Shown: positions 1-8,666, counted from the stretch's first letter. The stretch is 64,000 nucleotides of DNA from Verrucomicrobiia bacterium (GCA_022072455.1 JAJVHY010000011.1:1-64000); one strand, 5' to 3'. A program made the numbers and translations. Notes: generated by a model from the sequence alone, not told the origin.

Positions 1-326
1 GTCTCGCTGGCGACTTGCTTAGTTTGAAATTTGGGTTTTATCAGGCTAACGCAATACGCTGTCTTGTAGGCACTTCCAGCAAACCCAAGCTGAATCAAGG
101 TATTTCAAGCTTTTAACTAAGTCTCAGCGCTGCGACTATTCCGGTACGCTGTGGAGTCATAGAATGGCGTCACGGGATGACTCATTGGCGGGATTCTGTC
201 ATTGCTGGGGGAGATTGCACATTGGTGCGCTCGCGGATGTCCGCGGTCACGTCGTAAAGCCGAACGGACGGTAGCTTAGTGGCTCGCCATAGAAGTGTAC
301 GTTGTGATAAACATCAGGGAAGCAAG
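1..326. other. Intergenic stretch upstream of the methyltransferase, no gene seen
   Basis: I find no convincing coding region, tRNA or repeat in this stretch. It has the same lower G+C as the three genes that follow, so it probably belongs to the same acquired island. The left boundary of that island lies outside the window. A promoter for the downstream three-gene unit should lie here, but I cannot point to a clear -35/-10 pair. Confidence 0.5.
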
Positions 327-1466
327 ATGAGCATCTGCAAAACTCGCACGTTAACGGGTGGACGCGGCACAACTCGACGCAATAATGCCGAGTTGAATCT
401 TGACGTGCGGTTGTTTCCCACAACACGATATCAAGGAAGCAAACGGAAAATAACCCCGTGGCTTTGGGACTGCTTTCATAAGTTGGACTTCAGTTCGGCA
501 CTTGATGCTTTTGGCGGTACTGGTTCGGTGAGTTATCTACTCAAGAAAATGGGCAAGAAGGTAACGTACAATGATGTTCTCCGCTTCAATCATCAAGTCG
601 GCTTGGCTCTGATCGAAAATAGTGACGTGACGCTTGGACAAAAGGATATTGATTTCGCACAAATGCCACCGTCCAAGTCCACGCGCAGTTTCGTGAGGGA
701 TACATTTGGCGGTGTCTATTTCACCGACGAGGAGAACAAATGGCTTGATGCCGTCGTAGATAGAATCGACGCATTGGGTTCTGGAGCGGGGAGATCAATC
801 TACAAGCGAGCGCTTTTGTACTACGCCTTATTTCAGAGTTGTTTGATCAAACGTCCTTTCAATCTCTTTCACCGCCGGAATCTTTATCTTAGGTTTGCCA
901 AAGTTGATCGGGAATTCGGCAACAAGGTGAGTTGGGACAAGTCTTTTAGTGACCATTTTGCCTCGTTCTGCGCTGAGGCCAATAAACTTGTATTCAGCGG
1001 GCAAAAACCATGTAGGGCTATTTGTTACGACGTTCTTGAGCTGCCGAAAACTTGTTATGATTTGGTTTACCTTGACCCTCCCTATTTGACGAGGAACAGC
1101 ACGAACGAAAGTTCCAACTATCTGAGGTGTTACCACTTCTTGGAAGGGCTTTGTAACTATGATATTTGGGGTGAGCTGATTGACTACGACACTCCAAATC
1201 TTCGAATGAAGCAGCTACAGGCTAGTGCTTGGGTTGATCGCGAAAGAAACACTAAGGCATTCGACGCGCTTTTTGAGAAGTTCGCCGATAGCATTATAGT
1301 TATCTCATACAAGAAATTTGGTGTGCCGAGCATTGAGACATTGATTAAGATGCTGAAGAGACATGGCAGGAAAGTGAGAACGCATAGCCGTCACTACAAG
1401 TATGCGTTGAATCATCAAAACGGAGATGCCCAGTATAATCGGGAAGTATTGTTAATTGCGGAATAG
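327..1466 (+). CDS. D12-class (Dam-like) N6-adenine DNA methyltransferase
   Basis: Predicted to transfer a methyl group from S-adenosylmethionine to adenine N6 in a short DNA target. Visible motifs, numbered from this start: YQGSK at about 35 (motif X), DAFGGTGS at 60 (SAM-binding motif I) and DPPY at 250-253 (catalytic motif IV). This X-I-IV order is that of the alpha/D12 class. The protein is 379 aa, longer than E. coli Dam (about 278). I chose ATG 327 because AGGGA lies six bases upstream; a GTG at 279 would add 16 residues. It is the first of three same-strand genes with short gaps, beside a GHKL ATPase and an ABC ATPase, in low-G+C DNA. No cognate nuclease is recognisable, so it is either a solitary methylase or the self-marking part of a defence unit (inference). 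Confidence 0.88.
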   Translation: MSICKTRTLTGGRGTTRRNNAELNLDVRLFPTTRYQGSKRKITPWLWDCFHKLDFSSALDAFGGTGSVSYLLKKMGKKVTYNDVLRFNHQVGLALIENSDVTLGQKDIDFAQMPPSKSTRSFVRDTFGGVYFTDEENKWLDAVVDRIDALGSGAGRSIYKRALLYYALFQSCLIKRPFNLFHRRNLYLRFAKVDREFGNKVSWDKSFSDHFASFCAEANKLVFSGQKPCRAICYDVLELPKTCYDLVYLDPPYLTRNSTNESSNYLRCYHFLEGLCNYDIWGELIDYDTPNLRMKQLQASAWVDRERNTKAFDALFEKFADSIIVISYKKFGVPSIETLIKMLKRHGRKVRTHSRHYKYALNHQNGDAQYNREVLLIAE

Positions 1467-1481
1467 CCGCTGCACGTTTGT

Positions 1482-3044
1482 ATGCCAGAACAATTTGAAA
1501 CACGCTTGACGGTGGATAAGAGCATTGTGGAATTGCTCAGCAAATCCACTTATCAGAGACATCTTTCCCATGCCCTTCGAGAAATGGTCAGCAACGCTTA
1601 CGATGCCGATGCGGCCAAAGTCAATATCGACATCGACCGCAACGCCAACAACATCGTAATTCACGATACTGGCAGCGGTATGACGCAGCACGACTTCAAT
1701 TACTATCTTCGAATTGCTGGGAAGCGCCGCGGGAAGGAAAGAACAGCCAAGTTTAATCGAATACGTATAGGTCAGTTTGGCGTTGGATTCTTATCAATAT
1801 TTCCCTTCTGTAAGGCCATTAAAATCACGACGACCACAGAGAACTCTGACGTGGTTCTATCAGCACAGATTCCGGCAATCGACTTTTTTAAGCGTGGTGA
1901 AGCGATCGATGTTGAAAAGGTGCCTGTGACGGGAGTGATTTACAGCGACAGAAGCAAACTTTCCGAGCATTTTACCACCATTACTCTTCATGGACTCACC
2001 GATGTTGCAAAAGCTTCAATATCGACAGCAGTCCCTCCAATTGGAAAGCGCCGTGCTGTAAGTATCGTCGATTGGTCGCCTCTGGAGCGGTTGAAGTGGG
2101 AGCTTCAAGATGAATTACCTTTGCCGTTCCAAAAGTCTTCACCGTATGCACATTTTTTCAACTACTCGGAATCCGATCTAATCCAAGTGTTCGTGAACGA
2201 AGAGCCGTTGTATCGAAATGACTTAGGAGGCGATCTAATCGATACCGGCACTTACGATCAAGACGGTGTCAAAGCTCGCTACGCAATCTGCACTCCATGG
2301 AAAGCAATCACTCCGATAGAAATGAGACACGTTAAGCTCCGCCTTAATAACGTGGGTGTTGGCTCCCGTAGCGATTTTGATATCGCACGCATCCGTCCAT
2401 ATGGCCACCTTTCATGGGTGAGCGGCGAACTGCATATCATCGATGGCTTGTCAGATTCAATCAGCCTCAGTCGAGACTCGTTTGTAGAAAGTCCACCGCT
2501 GGAAAAGCTAAAAGCGCATATGGACAAAGTGCTCCGTCGACAGGCTACTTATATCGAGAATGTCGAGAACAGCAGAAAGACGATCACCAAACATGTATCT
2601 CGTCAAAAACAGCGGCAAGTTGCACCAACTAAAGAGATAGTGGCCGACAACCTCAAGAAATTAGAGGATAAAGGCTTTACTGTCCTAAAAGTCCAATCCA
2701 AAGCGGGGGCCTCGGGCGATGCGGTTACAATTAATCGTTCTAAAAAGTTGGTCACGGTTATTGAAAACCACCCGTCTTTTCACGATACCGTGAAGATTGC
2801 TGGGCGCGAGTATGGTGTTATTTACAAGGAATCAAATCCGCCCAATGGTGAACCCTGCGTTTTTCTCAACGACAAAACCTTAGAAGTGTTTAGCCGTTTC
2901 CCGCTTTTTCGCTCTAAACGCTACGGGCAATTATTCCAGCGAATATGCATCTTGATGGCAATCGCAGAGAGGGAATGCAATACAGCGCAGCAGATGCACG
3001 CATTTGTATTGGAGCATATGCCGGAAACATTTGAGGACTACTAA
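1482..3044 (+). CDS. GHKL (Hsp90/MORC-like) ATPase
   Basis: The N-terminal 180 residues form a GHKL ATP-binding fold of the HSP90/MORC type. The N-box is EMVSNAYDAD (E34, N38), the G1 box DTGSGM starts at 62 and the lid motif GQFGVGF at 97. Conserved Glu and Asn suggest active ATP hydrolysis and ATP-driven dimer closure (family knowledge). Residues 180-370 look like the transducer half. The 150-residue C-terminal part, after a basic stretch near 365-385, is not recognised. It starts 15 bases after the methyltransferase stop and is followed 21 bases later by an ABC ATPase, which implies one transcript. I do not recognise it as MutL, topoisomerase or HtpG. Its function is unknown; a role in DNA sensing or defence is inference. 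Confidence 0.8.
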   Translation: MPEQFETRLTVDKSIVELLSKSTYQRHLSHALREMVSNAYDADAAKVNIDIDRNANNIVIHDTGSGMTQHDFNYYLRIAGKRRGKERTAKFNRIRIGQFGVGFLSIFPFCKAIKITTTTENSDVVLSAQIPAIDFFKRGEAIDVEKVPVTGVIYSDRSKLSEHFTTITLHGLTDVAKASISTAVPPIGKRRAVSIVDWSPLERLKWELQDELPLPFQKSSPYAHFFNYSESDLIQVFVNEEPLYRNDLGGDLIDTGTYDQDGVKARYAICTPWKAITPIEMRHVKLRLNNVGVGSRSDFDIARIRPYGHLSWVSGELHIIDGLSDSISLSRDSFVESPPLEKLKAHMDKVLRRQATYIENVENSRKTITKHVSRQKQRQVAPTKEIVADNLKKLEDKGFTVLKVQSKAGASGDAVTINRSKKLVTVIENHPSFHDTVKIAGREYGVIYKESNPPNGEPCVFLNDKTLEVFSRFPLFRSKRYGQLFQRICILMAIAERECNTAQQMHAFVLEHMPETFEDY

Positions 3045-3065
3045 GGTTGAAAGAGCACTGACACC

Positions 3066-4265
3066 ATGTTTATCAAATCACTCGAGATAACAAATTTCCG
3101 CAGCTTGAAAAAGGTTCGCATTGACGGCATGCAGCCTATTTGCATTTTTCATGGGCTGAATAATTCAGGAAAATCCAACATCTTCGCAGCTCTTGATTTG
3201 ATCCTGAAGAGCAAGTTTATCGTCGACGCACCAGTGGTAGAACTTGGGACGGAAAAAAAAGAGTTTACTCGAAAGGACACAAGCTTCTACACCGGCCGGT
3301 TAGACGGATTTGAGGACAACTTTTACATGAATCGGCGCGATCCGATTGAGTTTAAGTTGCGTGTTGAATTCCAGCCAGAGGAATTGAAGCGTCATAAGGA
3401 TATTCTCGAAATGATAAAGCCCGAGGGTCCTGGTTCGGGCAATCGGCGAACCCTACGCCTGAGCGATGGTCACGCAAACGTTCTAATTGTTTCAGGGGCG
3501 TTCGTCTATGTTGATGATCAATCATGTGATGTTGTGACCAAACAAGTATCGTTGAATGAAAACTACATTCTTTATCGCAAAACCGGTGAGAAATTGGACT
3601 ATCTTCCATCGCTTCATGACTCGCCTAAAGCTGACTTAGACGCGCGAGTCCAAGTGTTTGAAAATCTAATGCGCCAATTGACTGACTCGTTCCAAGTGAT
3701 TGGAGCCGACAGATTCTTGGGAACCGAAAAACTATCTCTAGATCTTGAAACTCAGAAGCTAACATCTGAATCGTTTAAGCGGTTCCTGTTCTGGCTATCG
3801 ACCCACAAAACAAGACACCAGCAGTTCAAAGAGATTTGTGATCATTTTGGAAAGAAGCCATTTCCGTTTGGCGAAGTGAGTTTCTTCGTGGACCGCAAAA
3901 CGAACGAGATCGAGGTAATGATTGAGCGTTCGAAGCTACGGCTGCCGTTAGGACGACTAGGATCAGGGGTTCAGCAAATTCTTTTTCTCATCGCGAGCGT
4001 ATTGTCGAATCAAAAGAAGATTATCGCTATCGAAGAGATAGAGTTAAATCTATCAAAGGAAGCCCAAAGAGAGGTTTTCGAGATGTTGAAGGCGATGGTT
4101 AAAAGCGGGAAAATACTTCAACAGGTTATCGTTACAAGCCATAGTCCATATTTCCAAGATCGTGCGGATGTTAAGTATTATGAGGTCATGTACGATCATT
4201 CGGCTCTAGAAACAAATGTGAAACCAGCGACTAAGGGGCGATTGAAGATCTATCACAGGCTGTAG
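3066..4265 (+). CDS. ABC-type (OLD/RecF/AAA15-like) ATPase, no nuclease domain seen
   Basis: A 399-residue SMC/RecF-like ATPase. It starts with the typical ITNFRSL strand. Walker A GLNNSGKS is at 30-37, a signature-like LGSGVQQ near 300, Walker B IIAIEEIE near 319 and a switch histidine in TSHSPYF near 358. This is the single-chain ATPase layout of OLD nucleases, PtuA and AriA. Unlike OLD proteins it ends about 40 residues after the switch histidine, so there is no room for a TOPRIM nuclease. The effector would have to be another protein, perhaps the adjacent GHKL ATPase. It is the last gene of the low-G+C three-gene unit and is followed by a repeat tract, not by an obvious fourth gene. Confidence 0.85.
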   Translation: MFIKSLEITNFRSLKKVRIDGMQPICIFHGLNNSGKSNIFAALDLILKSKFIVDAPVVELGTEKKEFTRKDTSFYTGRLDGFEDNFYMNRRDPIEFKLRVEFQPEELKRHKDILEMIKPEGPGSGNRRTLRLSDGHANVLIVSGAFVYVDDQSCDVVTKQVSLNENYILYRKTGEKLDYLPSLHDSPKADLDARVQVFENLMRQLTDSFQVIGADRFLGTEKLSLDLETQKLTSESFKRFLFWLSTHKTRHQQFKEICDHFGKKPFPFGEVSFFVDRKTNEIEVMIERSKLRLPLGRLGSGVQQILFLIASVLSNQKKIIAIEEIELNLSKEAQREVFEMLKAMVKSGKILQQVIVTSHSPYFQDRADVKYYEVMYDHSALETNVKPATKGRLKIYHRL

Positions 4266-4299
4266 AATCTGATCGCGAGTTTGCACCCCAGACAGTTTT

Positions 4300-4462
4300 C
4301 CCGGCTCCCCCAAAGGCAGACCGGGCTACCCGCAGGATTTTTCGGGTTCCCCCAGACTTTTTGCCGTCACTTGTCGACGCGGACCGGGCTTCCCGTGCTC
4401 TAAACCGGGCTCCCCGCGAAGCCGACCGGGCTCCCCGCGGATTCGGCGCGGGCTCCCCGCGG
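4300..4462. repeat. Degenerate 21-bp-period tandem repeat
   Basis: Copies related to CCGGGCTCCCCGCG start near 4301, 4321, 4342, 4383, 4404, 4425 and 4447. The spacings are 20, 21, 41 (two periods, one unit decayed), 21, 21 and 22. The best copies are the last four. The stretch 4266-4544 contains nothing else that I recognise. It separates the low-G+C island from the high-G+C chromosome and lies downstream of both the ABC ATPase and the convergent GreA/GreB-like gene. There are no unique spacers of CRISPR size. It could be a protein-binding or recombination tract, or a slippage product. Confidence 0.7.
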
Positions 4463-4544
4463 AGTTGGGGGAACTACCGAGAGATCTCGGCGGAGGACGA
4501 GGGGTGTTCAAGCTGCATCCGCAAGTGTACCGGTGCGGGCCTCT

Positions 4545-4925
4545 CTACCGGTAACTGACGGAAATGATTTCCAACTCGGCGTTGCGGAACTTCACGCATT
4601 GGCCGACGCGGGCGTTGAGGAGCGCTTTCGCGAGAGGCGAAATCCAACTGATCCAGTTCTGGTCCGTGTCGGTTTCGTCAACGCCGACGAGCCGGTAGGT
4701 GGTCTCGCCGTCGGCATCTTTGACGGTGACAGTGGCGCCGAAGCGGACTTGGTCGGTTGGCTCCGTCGGCGGGGGGACGATGACGGCATCGGACGGAAGC
4801 TGTTTGCCCAGCCGGCGCGCGCCGGCGGGCGTGATGTAGTTGGGGACGCCGGGCGGCAATGGGGACGAACGGACCGGTGGACGTTCCGGTGTGTCATCAG
4901 ATTCGCGGACGAAGGCGCGGCTCAT
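4545..4925 (-). CDS. GreA/GreB C-terminal domain protein lacking the coiled coil
   Basis: A 126-aa protein starting MSRAFVRESDD. It has the leader seen in GreB proteins (RAFVRESDD, then PNYITPAGARRL). It then passes within about 15 residues into the FKBP-like C-terminal domain (VRFGATVTVKDADGETTYRLVGVDE, split here by my reading only). The usual 70-residue N-terminal helical hairpin, which carries the acidic tip that stimulates RNA polymerase cleavage, is absent. It probably binds RNA polymerase near the secondary channel but cannot act as a classical cleavage factor; Rnk is a precedent for short Gre-like proteins. ATG 4925 was preferred over an upstream start at 4988 because the leader motif begins there. 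It diverges from the gene at 4982. Confidence 0.78.
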   Translation of the reverse strand: MSRAFVRESDDTPERPPVRSSPLPPGVPNYITPAGARRLGKQLPSDAVIVPPPTEPTDQVRFGATVTVKDADGETTYRLVGVDETDTDQNWISWISPLAKALLNARVGQCVKFRNAELEIISVSYR

Positions 4926-4981
4926 GCCGGGAGTGTAGCATGGACACCCGGGAGGGGCTTCTCTATATTCCGCGCAACGTG

Positions 4982-6262
4982 ATGACACCGATTGAACGTG
5001 CGACGCAGATTCGCGACCAGATACCGGCGGGCGGATTGTTTGCCGGGATGACTTGGCGGATTGCGCCGGAGGCTTTTCCGTTGCCGGCCGAACTGGTGGC
5101 CAAACTCGAAGCGCTGGGGCCGATGTTGTTGGCGTTCTACCGCGCCGGCAACACGCTGTACCGGCATTCGCTCGCCGGTAAGCAGCCGAAATGGGTCGCG
5201 GATTATCTCGACGCCGGTAAACCGCCGCGGTTGTTGGAGATTTCGCGGAGTGACCGGATCAAGTCGCATGTGCCACGGGTGATCCGGCCGGATGTGATTT
5301 TGAACGACGAGCATTTTTTCATCACCGAACTCGATAGTGTGCCGGGCGGGATTGGTCTGACAGGGTGGCTGGGGAAAACTTACGCGGAGCTCGGTGATGA
5401 CGTCATCGGTGGCGCGACGGGGATGATGGAAGGTTTTTCTCAGGCGATGCAGATCGAGAAGCATCCGTTGTCGGTGATCGTGAGCGACGAGTCGGCGACG
5501 TACCGGCCCGAGATGGAGTGGTTGGGCCGGCAGTGCGGGTTTCGGGTGATGCGGCCGGAGGAGTGGACGGAAACGCGGGCGACGGTATACCGGTTTTTTG
5601 AGTTGTTTGATTTGCCAAATGTCGCGAATGCCTACGAGATTCTAGCCGGGAATGTGACGCCGCCGCCGAAGCCGCAGTTGGAGGAGAAGGCGTTGTTTGC
5701 GTTGTTGTGGATGGAACAACTCCGGCCGTTCTGGAAGGAGATGCTGGGCGAGGGGACGTTGCGGGCGTTGCAGGAGCACATGCCGCAGACGTGGATCGTG
5801 GATGCGACGCCGTTGCCGCCGCACGCAGTGGTGGCCGGGTTGAATATCAATGATTGGCGCGAGATGGCTTCTTTCTCCCAGAAGCAACGGGAGTTGGTGT
5901 TGAAGATTTCCGGGTTTCACGAGCAGGCATGGGGCAGCCGGGGGGTGTATGTGGGACATGATTTGCCGGCGAAAGAGTGGGCGGAGGCGATTGAGCGGGC
6001 GTTGGCGTCGTTTCCAGAGCATCCGTTCATCCTCCAGAAATTTGAAAAGTCGAAGCTGATGGAGGCGACGTACGTCGAGGGCGATGAGGTGAAGACGTTT
6101 CCCGGTCGGGTCCGGTTGTGTCCGTACTATTTTGTTGCCGGCGATACGGCGACGCTCGGGGGAATCCTGGCGACGATCGTGCCGGCGAACAAAAAGATCA
6201 TTCACGGGATGGCCGACGCCGTGTTGGCCCCTTGCCGGCGAGAGGCGGAATCGGGTAAATAA
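4982..6262 (+). CDS. Conserved protein, possibly ATP-grasp-like
   Basis: A 426-residue soluble protein without signal peptide. I do not recognise a named family. Some stretches recall circularly permuted ATP-grasp ligases of the glutathionylspermidine synthase type: ITELDSVPGGIGLTG near 112, VIVSDESATYRPEME near 163, and FILQKFEKSKLMEATY near 350. That would suggest an ATP-dependent carboxylate-amine ligase, but I cannot verify the metal and nucleotide ligands, so this stays a weak inference. ATG 4982 starts 56 bases from the divergent GreA/GreB-like gene; an earlier in-frame start at 4859 would run through that gene. The MscS gene follows after five bases, so the two are likely co-transcribed. 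Confidence 0.6.
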   Translation: MTPIERATQIRDQIPAGGLFAGMTWRIAPEAFPLPAELVAKLEALGPMLLAFYRAGNTLYRHSLAGKQPKWVADYLDAGKPPRLLEISRSDRIKSHVPRVIRPDVILNDEHFFITELDSVPGGIGLTGWLGKTYAELGDDVIGGATGMMEGFSQAMQIEKHPLSVIVSDESATYRPEMEWLGRQCGFRVMRPEEWTETRATVYRFFELFDLPNVANAYEILAGNVTPPPKPQLEEKALFALLWMEQLRPFWKEMLGEGTLRALQEHMPQTWIVDATPLPPHAVVAGLNINDWREMASFSQKQRELVLKISGFHEQAWGSRGVYVGHDLPAKEWAEAIERALASFPEHPFILQKFEKSKLMEATYVEGDEVKTFPGRVRLCPYYFVAGDTATLGGILATIVPANKKIIHGMADAVLAPCRREAESGK

Positions 6263-6267
6263 ATTTC

Positions 6268-7440
6268 ATGAAACAAATCTTCTTTTGGCTGACATTGTTG
6301 GCGGTCGCGCCGGGGGTGTTTGGGCAGGAGGTGGCGGCGGGACGGATGTTGCAGCCGACGTTTGGGTTGAATCATGTGGCCATGTTGCAGCGGGAGGTGG
6401 CGGGGTTTCCGCTGTGGCAGTATGTGGCGTCGCTGGTTTGGGTGTTGCTGGCGTTTTTGGTGGCGGCCATCCTTGACAAGGTGGTTTCGCAGCAGTTGCG
6501 CCGATTGACGGCCAAGACGCAGACGAAGCTGGATGACAAGCTGATTGATGTGGTGCACATGCCGGTCAAGATCATCATCACAATGGTGATGCTCAATGCC
6601 GGCATTCACATGTTTCAATGGCCGGAGTGGACGGAGAAAATGTTGTCCACGGTCTTCGCGCTGACCATGGCGGGGACGGCGGTCTATCTGGCGTTGCAGT
6701 TGGTGGGACTGGCGCTCGAGTTTGCGGAGGAACGATATTTTGCGGACGATGCGCAGATGGCGAAGTTGATGATGCCGGTGGTGTCGAAGAGCATCAAGGT
6801 GTTCGTGATCATCATCGGGGCGTTGACGACGGCGCAGTACATGGGGTTGCCGATCACGAGTGTGATTGCTGGGTTGGGCATCGGCGGTATCGCGGTGGCA
6901 CTGGCGGCGCAGAACACGTTGGCGAATTTGTTCGGGACGATCACGTTGTTGGCGGACCGGCCGTTTCGGGTTGGCGACCGCGTGAACATTGACAAATATG
7001 ACGGCACCGTTGAGACGATTGGGTTGCGAAGCACGCGGATTCGGACGCTGGAAGGGCATCTGGTCACGCTGCCAAACAAGATCGTCGCCGACAGCGGGAT
7101 CACGAACATCTCGTTGCGGCCGAATATCCGGCAGTTGTTCACAATCAACCTGACCTATGACACCACGCCCGCCAAAATGCGCGAGGCATTGGAGATCGTC
7201 CGCGAAATTTTGCGGGCGCATCCGTTGACGCACGACTTCATCGTGAACTGGAAGGACTACGGGCCGCATTCGCTGGATATTTTTGTGGTGTATTGGGCGA
7301 AGACGACGGATTTTAAACTGTTTCTCAACGCGCTGGAAGAGATCAACCTGAGTATCAAACAACGGTTTGATGCCGCGGGTCTGGACTTCGCCTTCCCGAC
7401 GCAGACAATTCAGGTGCAGCAGGTCGATCCGAAGTCGTAA
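6268..7440 (+). CDS. Mechanosensitive channel of the MscS family
   Basis: A 390-aa inner-membrane channel predicted to open under membrane tension and release solutes. Residues 1-19 look like a cleavable signal peptide (VFGQ end). Hydrophobic segments lie near 50-70, 100-115, 125-150 and 170-190. The pore helix GLGIGGIAVALAAQNTLANL (about 203-222) has the Gly/Ala-rich pattern typical of MscS TM3. It is followed by the beta domain start RPFRVGDRV near 231 and the C-terminal alpha/beta domain. It is larger than E. coli MscS (286) because of the extra N-terminal segments. It follows the ATP-grasp-like gene after 5 bases. Confidence 0.93.
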   Translation: MKQIFFWLTLLAVAPGVFGQEVAAGRMLQPTFGLNHVAMLQREVAGFPLWQYVASLVWVLLAFLVAAILDKVVSQQLRRLTAKTQTKLDDKLIDVVHMPVKIIITMVMLNAGIHMFQWPEWTEKMLSTVFALTMAGTAVYLALQLVGLALEFAEERYFADDAQMAKLMMPVVSKSIKVFVIIIGALTTAQYMGLPITSVIAGLGIGGIAVALAAQNTLANLFGTITLLADRPFRVGDRVNIDKYDGTVETIGLRSTRIRTLEGHLVTLPNKIVADSGITNISLRPNIRQLFTINLTYDTTPAKMREALEIVREILRAHPLTHDFIVNWKDYGPHSLDIFVVYWAKTTDFKLFLNALEEINLSIKQRFDAAGLDFAFPTQTIQVQQVDPKS

Positions 7441-7469
7441 CTCACACTCTGGTTTCGTCAGCGCCAGAG

Positions 7470-8666
7470 TCAGCCAACGAGTTGGCTGATTATTTTCAAC
7501 GCGTGATTGAGCTGCCGGTCGGTGATGGTCAACGGCGGAGTGAGACCCAGCGCATCGCCTTCCGGTAAGGCAAGAATTCCGTGTTGCAGCAGTTGCTCGC
7601 AAAGTTGCGATGCGTTACGCACCGGCAAGCCGAGCATCAGGCCGCGGCCCCGGCATGGCATGCGTGCGGCGATGAGTACGCCGAGCGCGAGGGCGCGGTC
7701 AGCGAGATTGAGGCGTTTCATTTCGGCGATGTGCGCCAAGGCGGCGGCGCAACCGAGCGGGTGGCCGAGAAACGTGCTGGTGTGAATCGCTTCGCCGGTG
7801 GAGGCCGGCCAACTATCCATGACGGCAGCGCGTCCAACACAAGCCGCCAGGGGGAAGCCGCCGGTCAGTCCCTTACCCAGGCAGATGAGATCCGGTAGCA
7901 CGTTCCAATGTTCGTAAGCGAACCACCGTCCGGTCCGACAAAAGCCGGTATAGATTTCATCGAAGATGAGAACCAAACCGTGCCGGTCACAGAAGCGGCG
8001 GAGGTCCGGCAGAAAATCGGCCGGTGGGACAATAATACCGGCGCGGCCTTGAATCGGCTCGACGAGAACGGCGCCGTATTTATTCCGGTACTTGGGGATT
8101 TCACCGAAAGGAAAGTGGTCGACGAAGTGCCCGAGTTGTCTGGTGAAGGGTCGGCGGAAATGTTGGCGATGCGTGGCGTCGAGCGCACCATAGGTCAGTC
8201 CGTGATACGCGCCGGTAAAAGCGATCACGCCGGGACATTTTGTATGAATCGCGGCGGTCTTGAGCGCGATCTCGACGGCTTCGGCTCCAGAATTGCCGAA
8301 GACGACGCGAGCGTTACGGCGAAAAGTGAGTTTGACGAGCACCCGGGCGAGACGGAGTTTGAGTTCATTCGGGTGGACATCGCCCATCGCGTGGAGAAGT
8401 TGGTTTGCCTGCTGACGAAGTGCTGAGACAACTTGCGGGTTGGTGTGGCCGGCATTGGCGACGCCAAATGCGGCGGTCAGATCAACGTAGCGGTTGCCGT
8501 CAACATCCCAAACATTCGCGCCGGCTGCGCGTTGCCAGAAAATCGGCCAATGCCGGGAGACGTAGGTGACGTTGCGGGATTCGTACCGGTGGAGTTGCAG
8601 GGCGAGAGCGCGGGACTTGGGGCCGGGAACGGTCGTCTTGAGCAGCGGTAGCGCGTCGCCCGCCAT
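7470..8666 (-). CDS. Class III (PLP-dependent) aminotransferase
   Basis: A 398-residue fold type I aminotransferase of the ornithine/GABA aminotransferase class. The N-terminal YVDLTAAFGVANAGH matches the substrate-entry region. LIFDEIYTGFCRTG carries the Asp that contacts the PLP ring nitrogen, and CLGKGLTGGFPLAA the lysine that forms the Schiff base. Exact substrates cannot be read from the sequence; omega-amino acids or a keto acid/glutamate pair are typical. Its ATG shares one base with the stop of the small upstream gene (TGATG), so translation is probably coupled. It is the third gene of the queE unit. Confidence 0.88.
   Translation of the reverse strand: MAGDALPLLKTTVPGPKSRALALQLHRYESRNVTYVSRHWPIFWQRAAGANVWDVDGNRYVDLTAAFGVANAGHTNPQVVSALRQQANQLLHAMGDVHPNELKLRLARVLVKLTFRRNARVVFGNSGAEAVEIALKTAAIHTKCPGVIAFTGAYHGLTYGALDATHRQHFRRPFTRQLGHFVDHFPFGEIPKYRNKYGAVLVEPIQGRAGIIVPPADFLPDLRRFCDRHGLVLIFDEIYTGFCRTGRWFAYEHWNVLPDLICLGKGLTGGFPLAACVGRAAVMDSWPASTGEAIHTSTFLGHPLGCAAALAHIAEMKRLNLADRALALGVLIAARMPCRGRGLMLGLPVRNASQLCEQLLQHGILALPEGDALGLTPPLTITDRQLNHALKIISQLVG
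7471..7497 (+). terminator. Candidate terminator hairpin after mscS
   Basis: CAGCCAAC-GA-GTTGGCTG forms a perfect 8-bp stem (7471-7488) followed by ATTATTTTC on the plus strand. A second weaker pair, ACTCTGG/CCAGAGT, lies just before (7446-7470). It overlaps the last codons of the convergent aminotransferase. The T tract is imperfect. Confidence 0.45.

Noticed and set aside
4300-4462. CRISPR array
   Set aside because: The 21-bp period leaves only a few bases between copies, repeats are degenerate, and no cas gene is near.
6202-7602. 466-codon minus-strand frame over mscS
   Set aside because: MscS on the plus strand is unequivocal. The other frame has no recognisable features.
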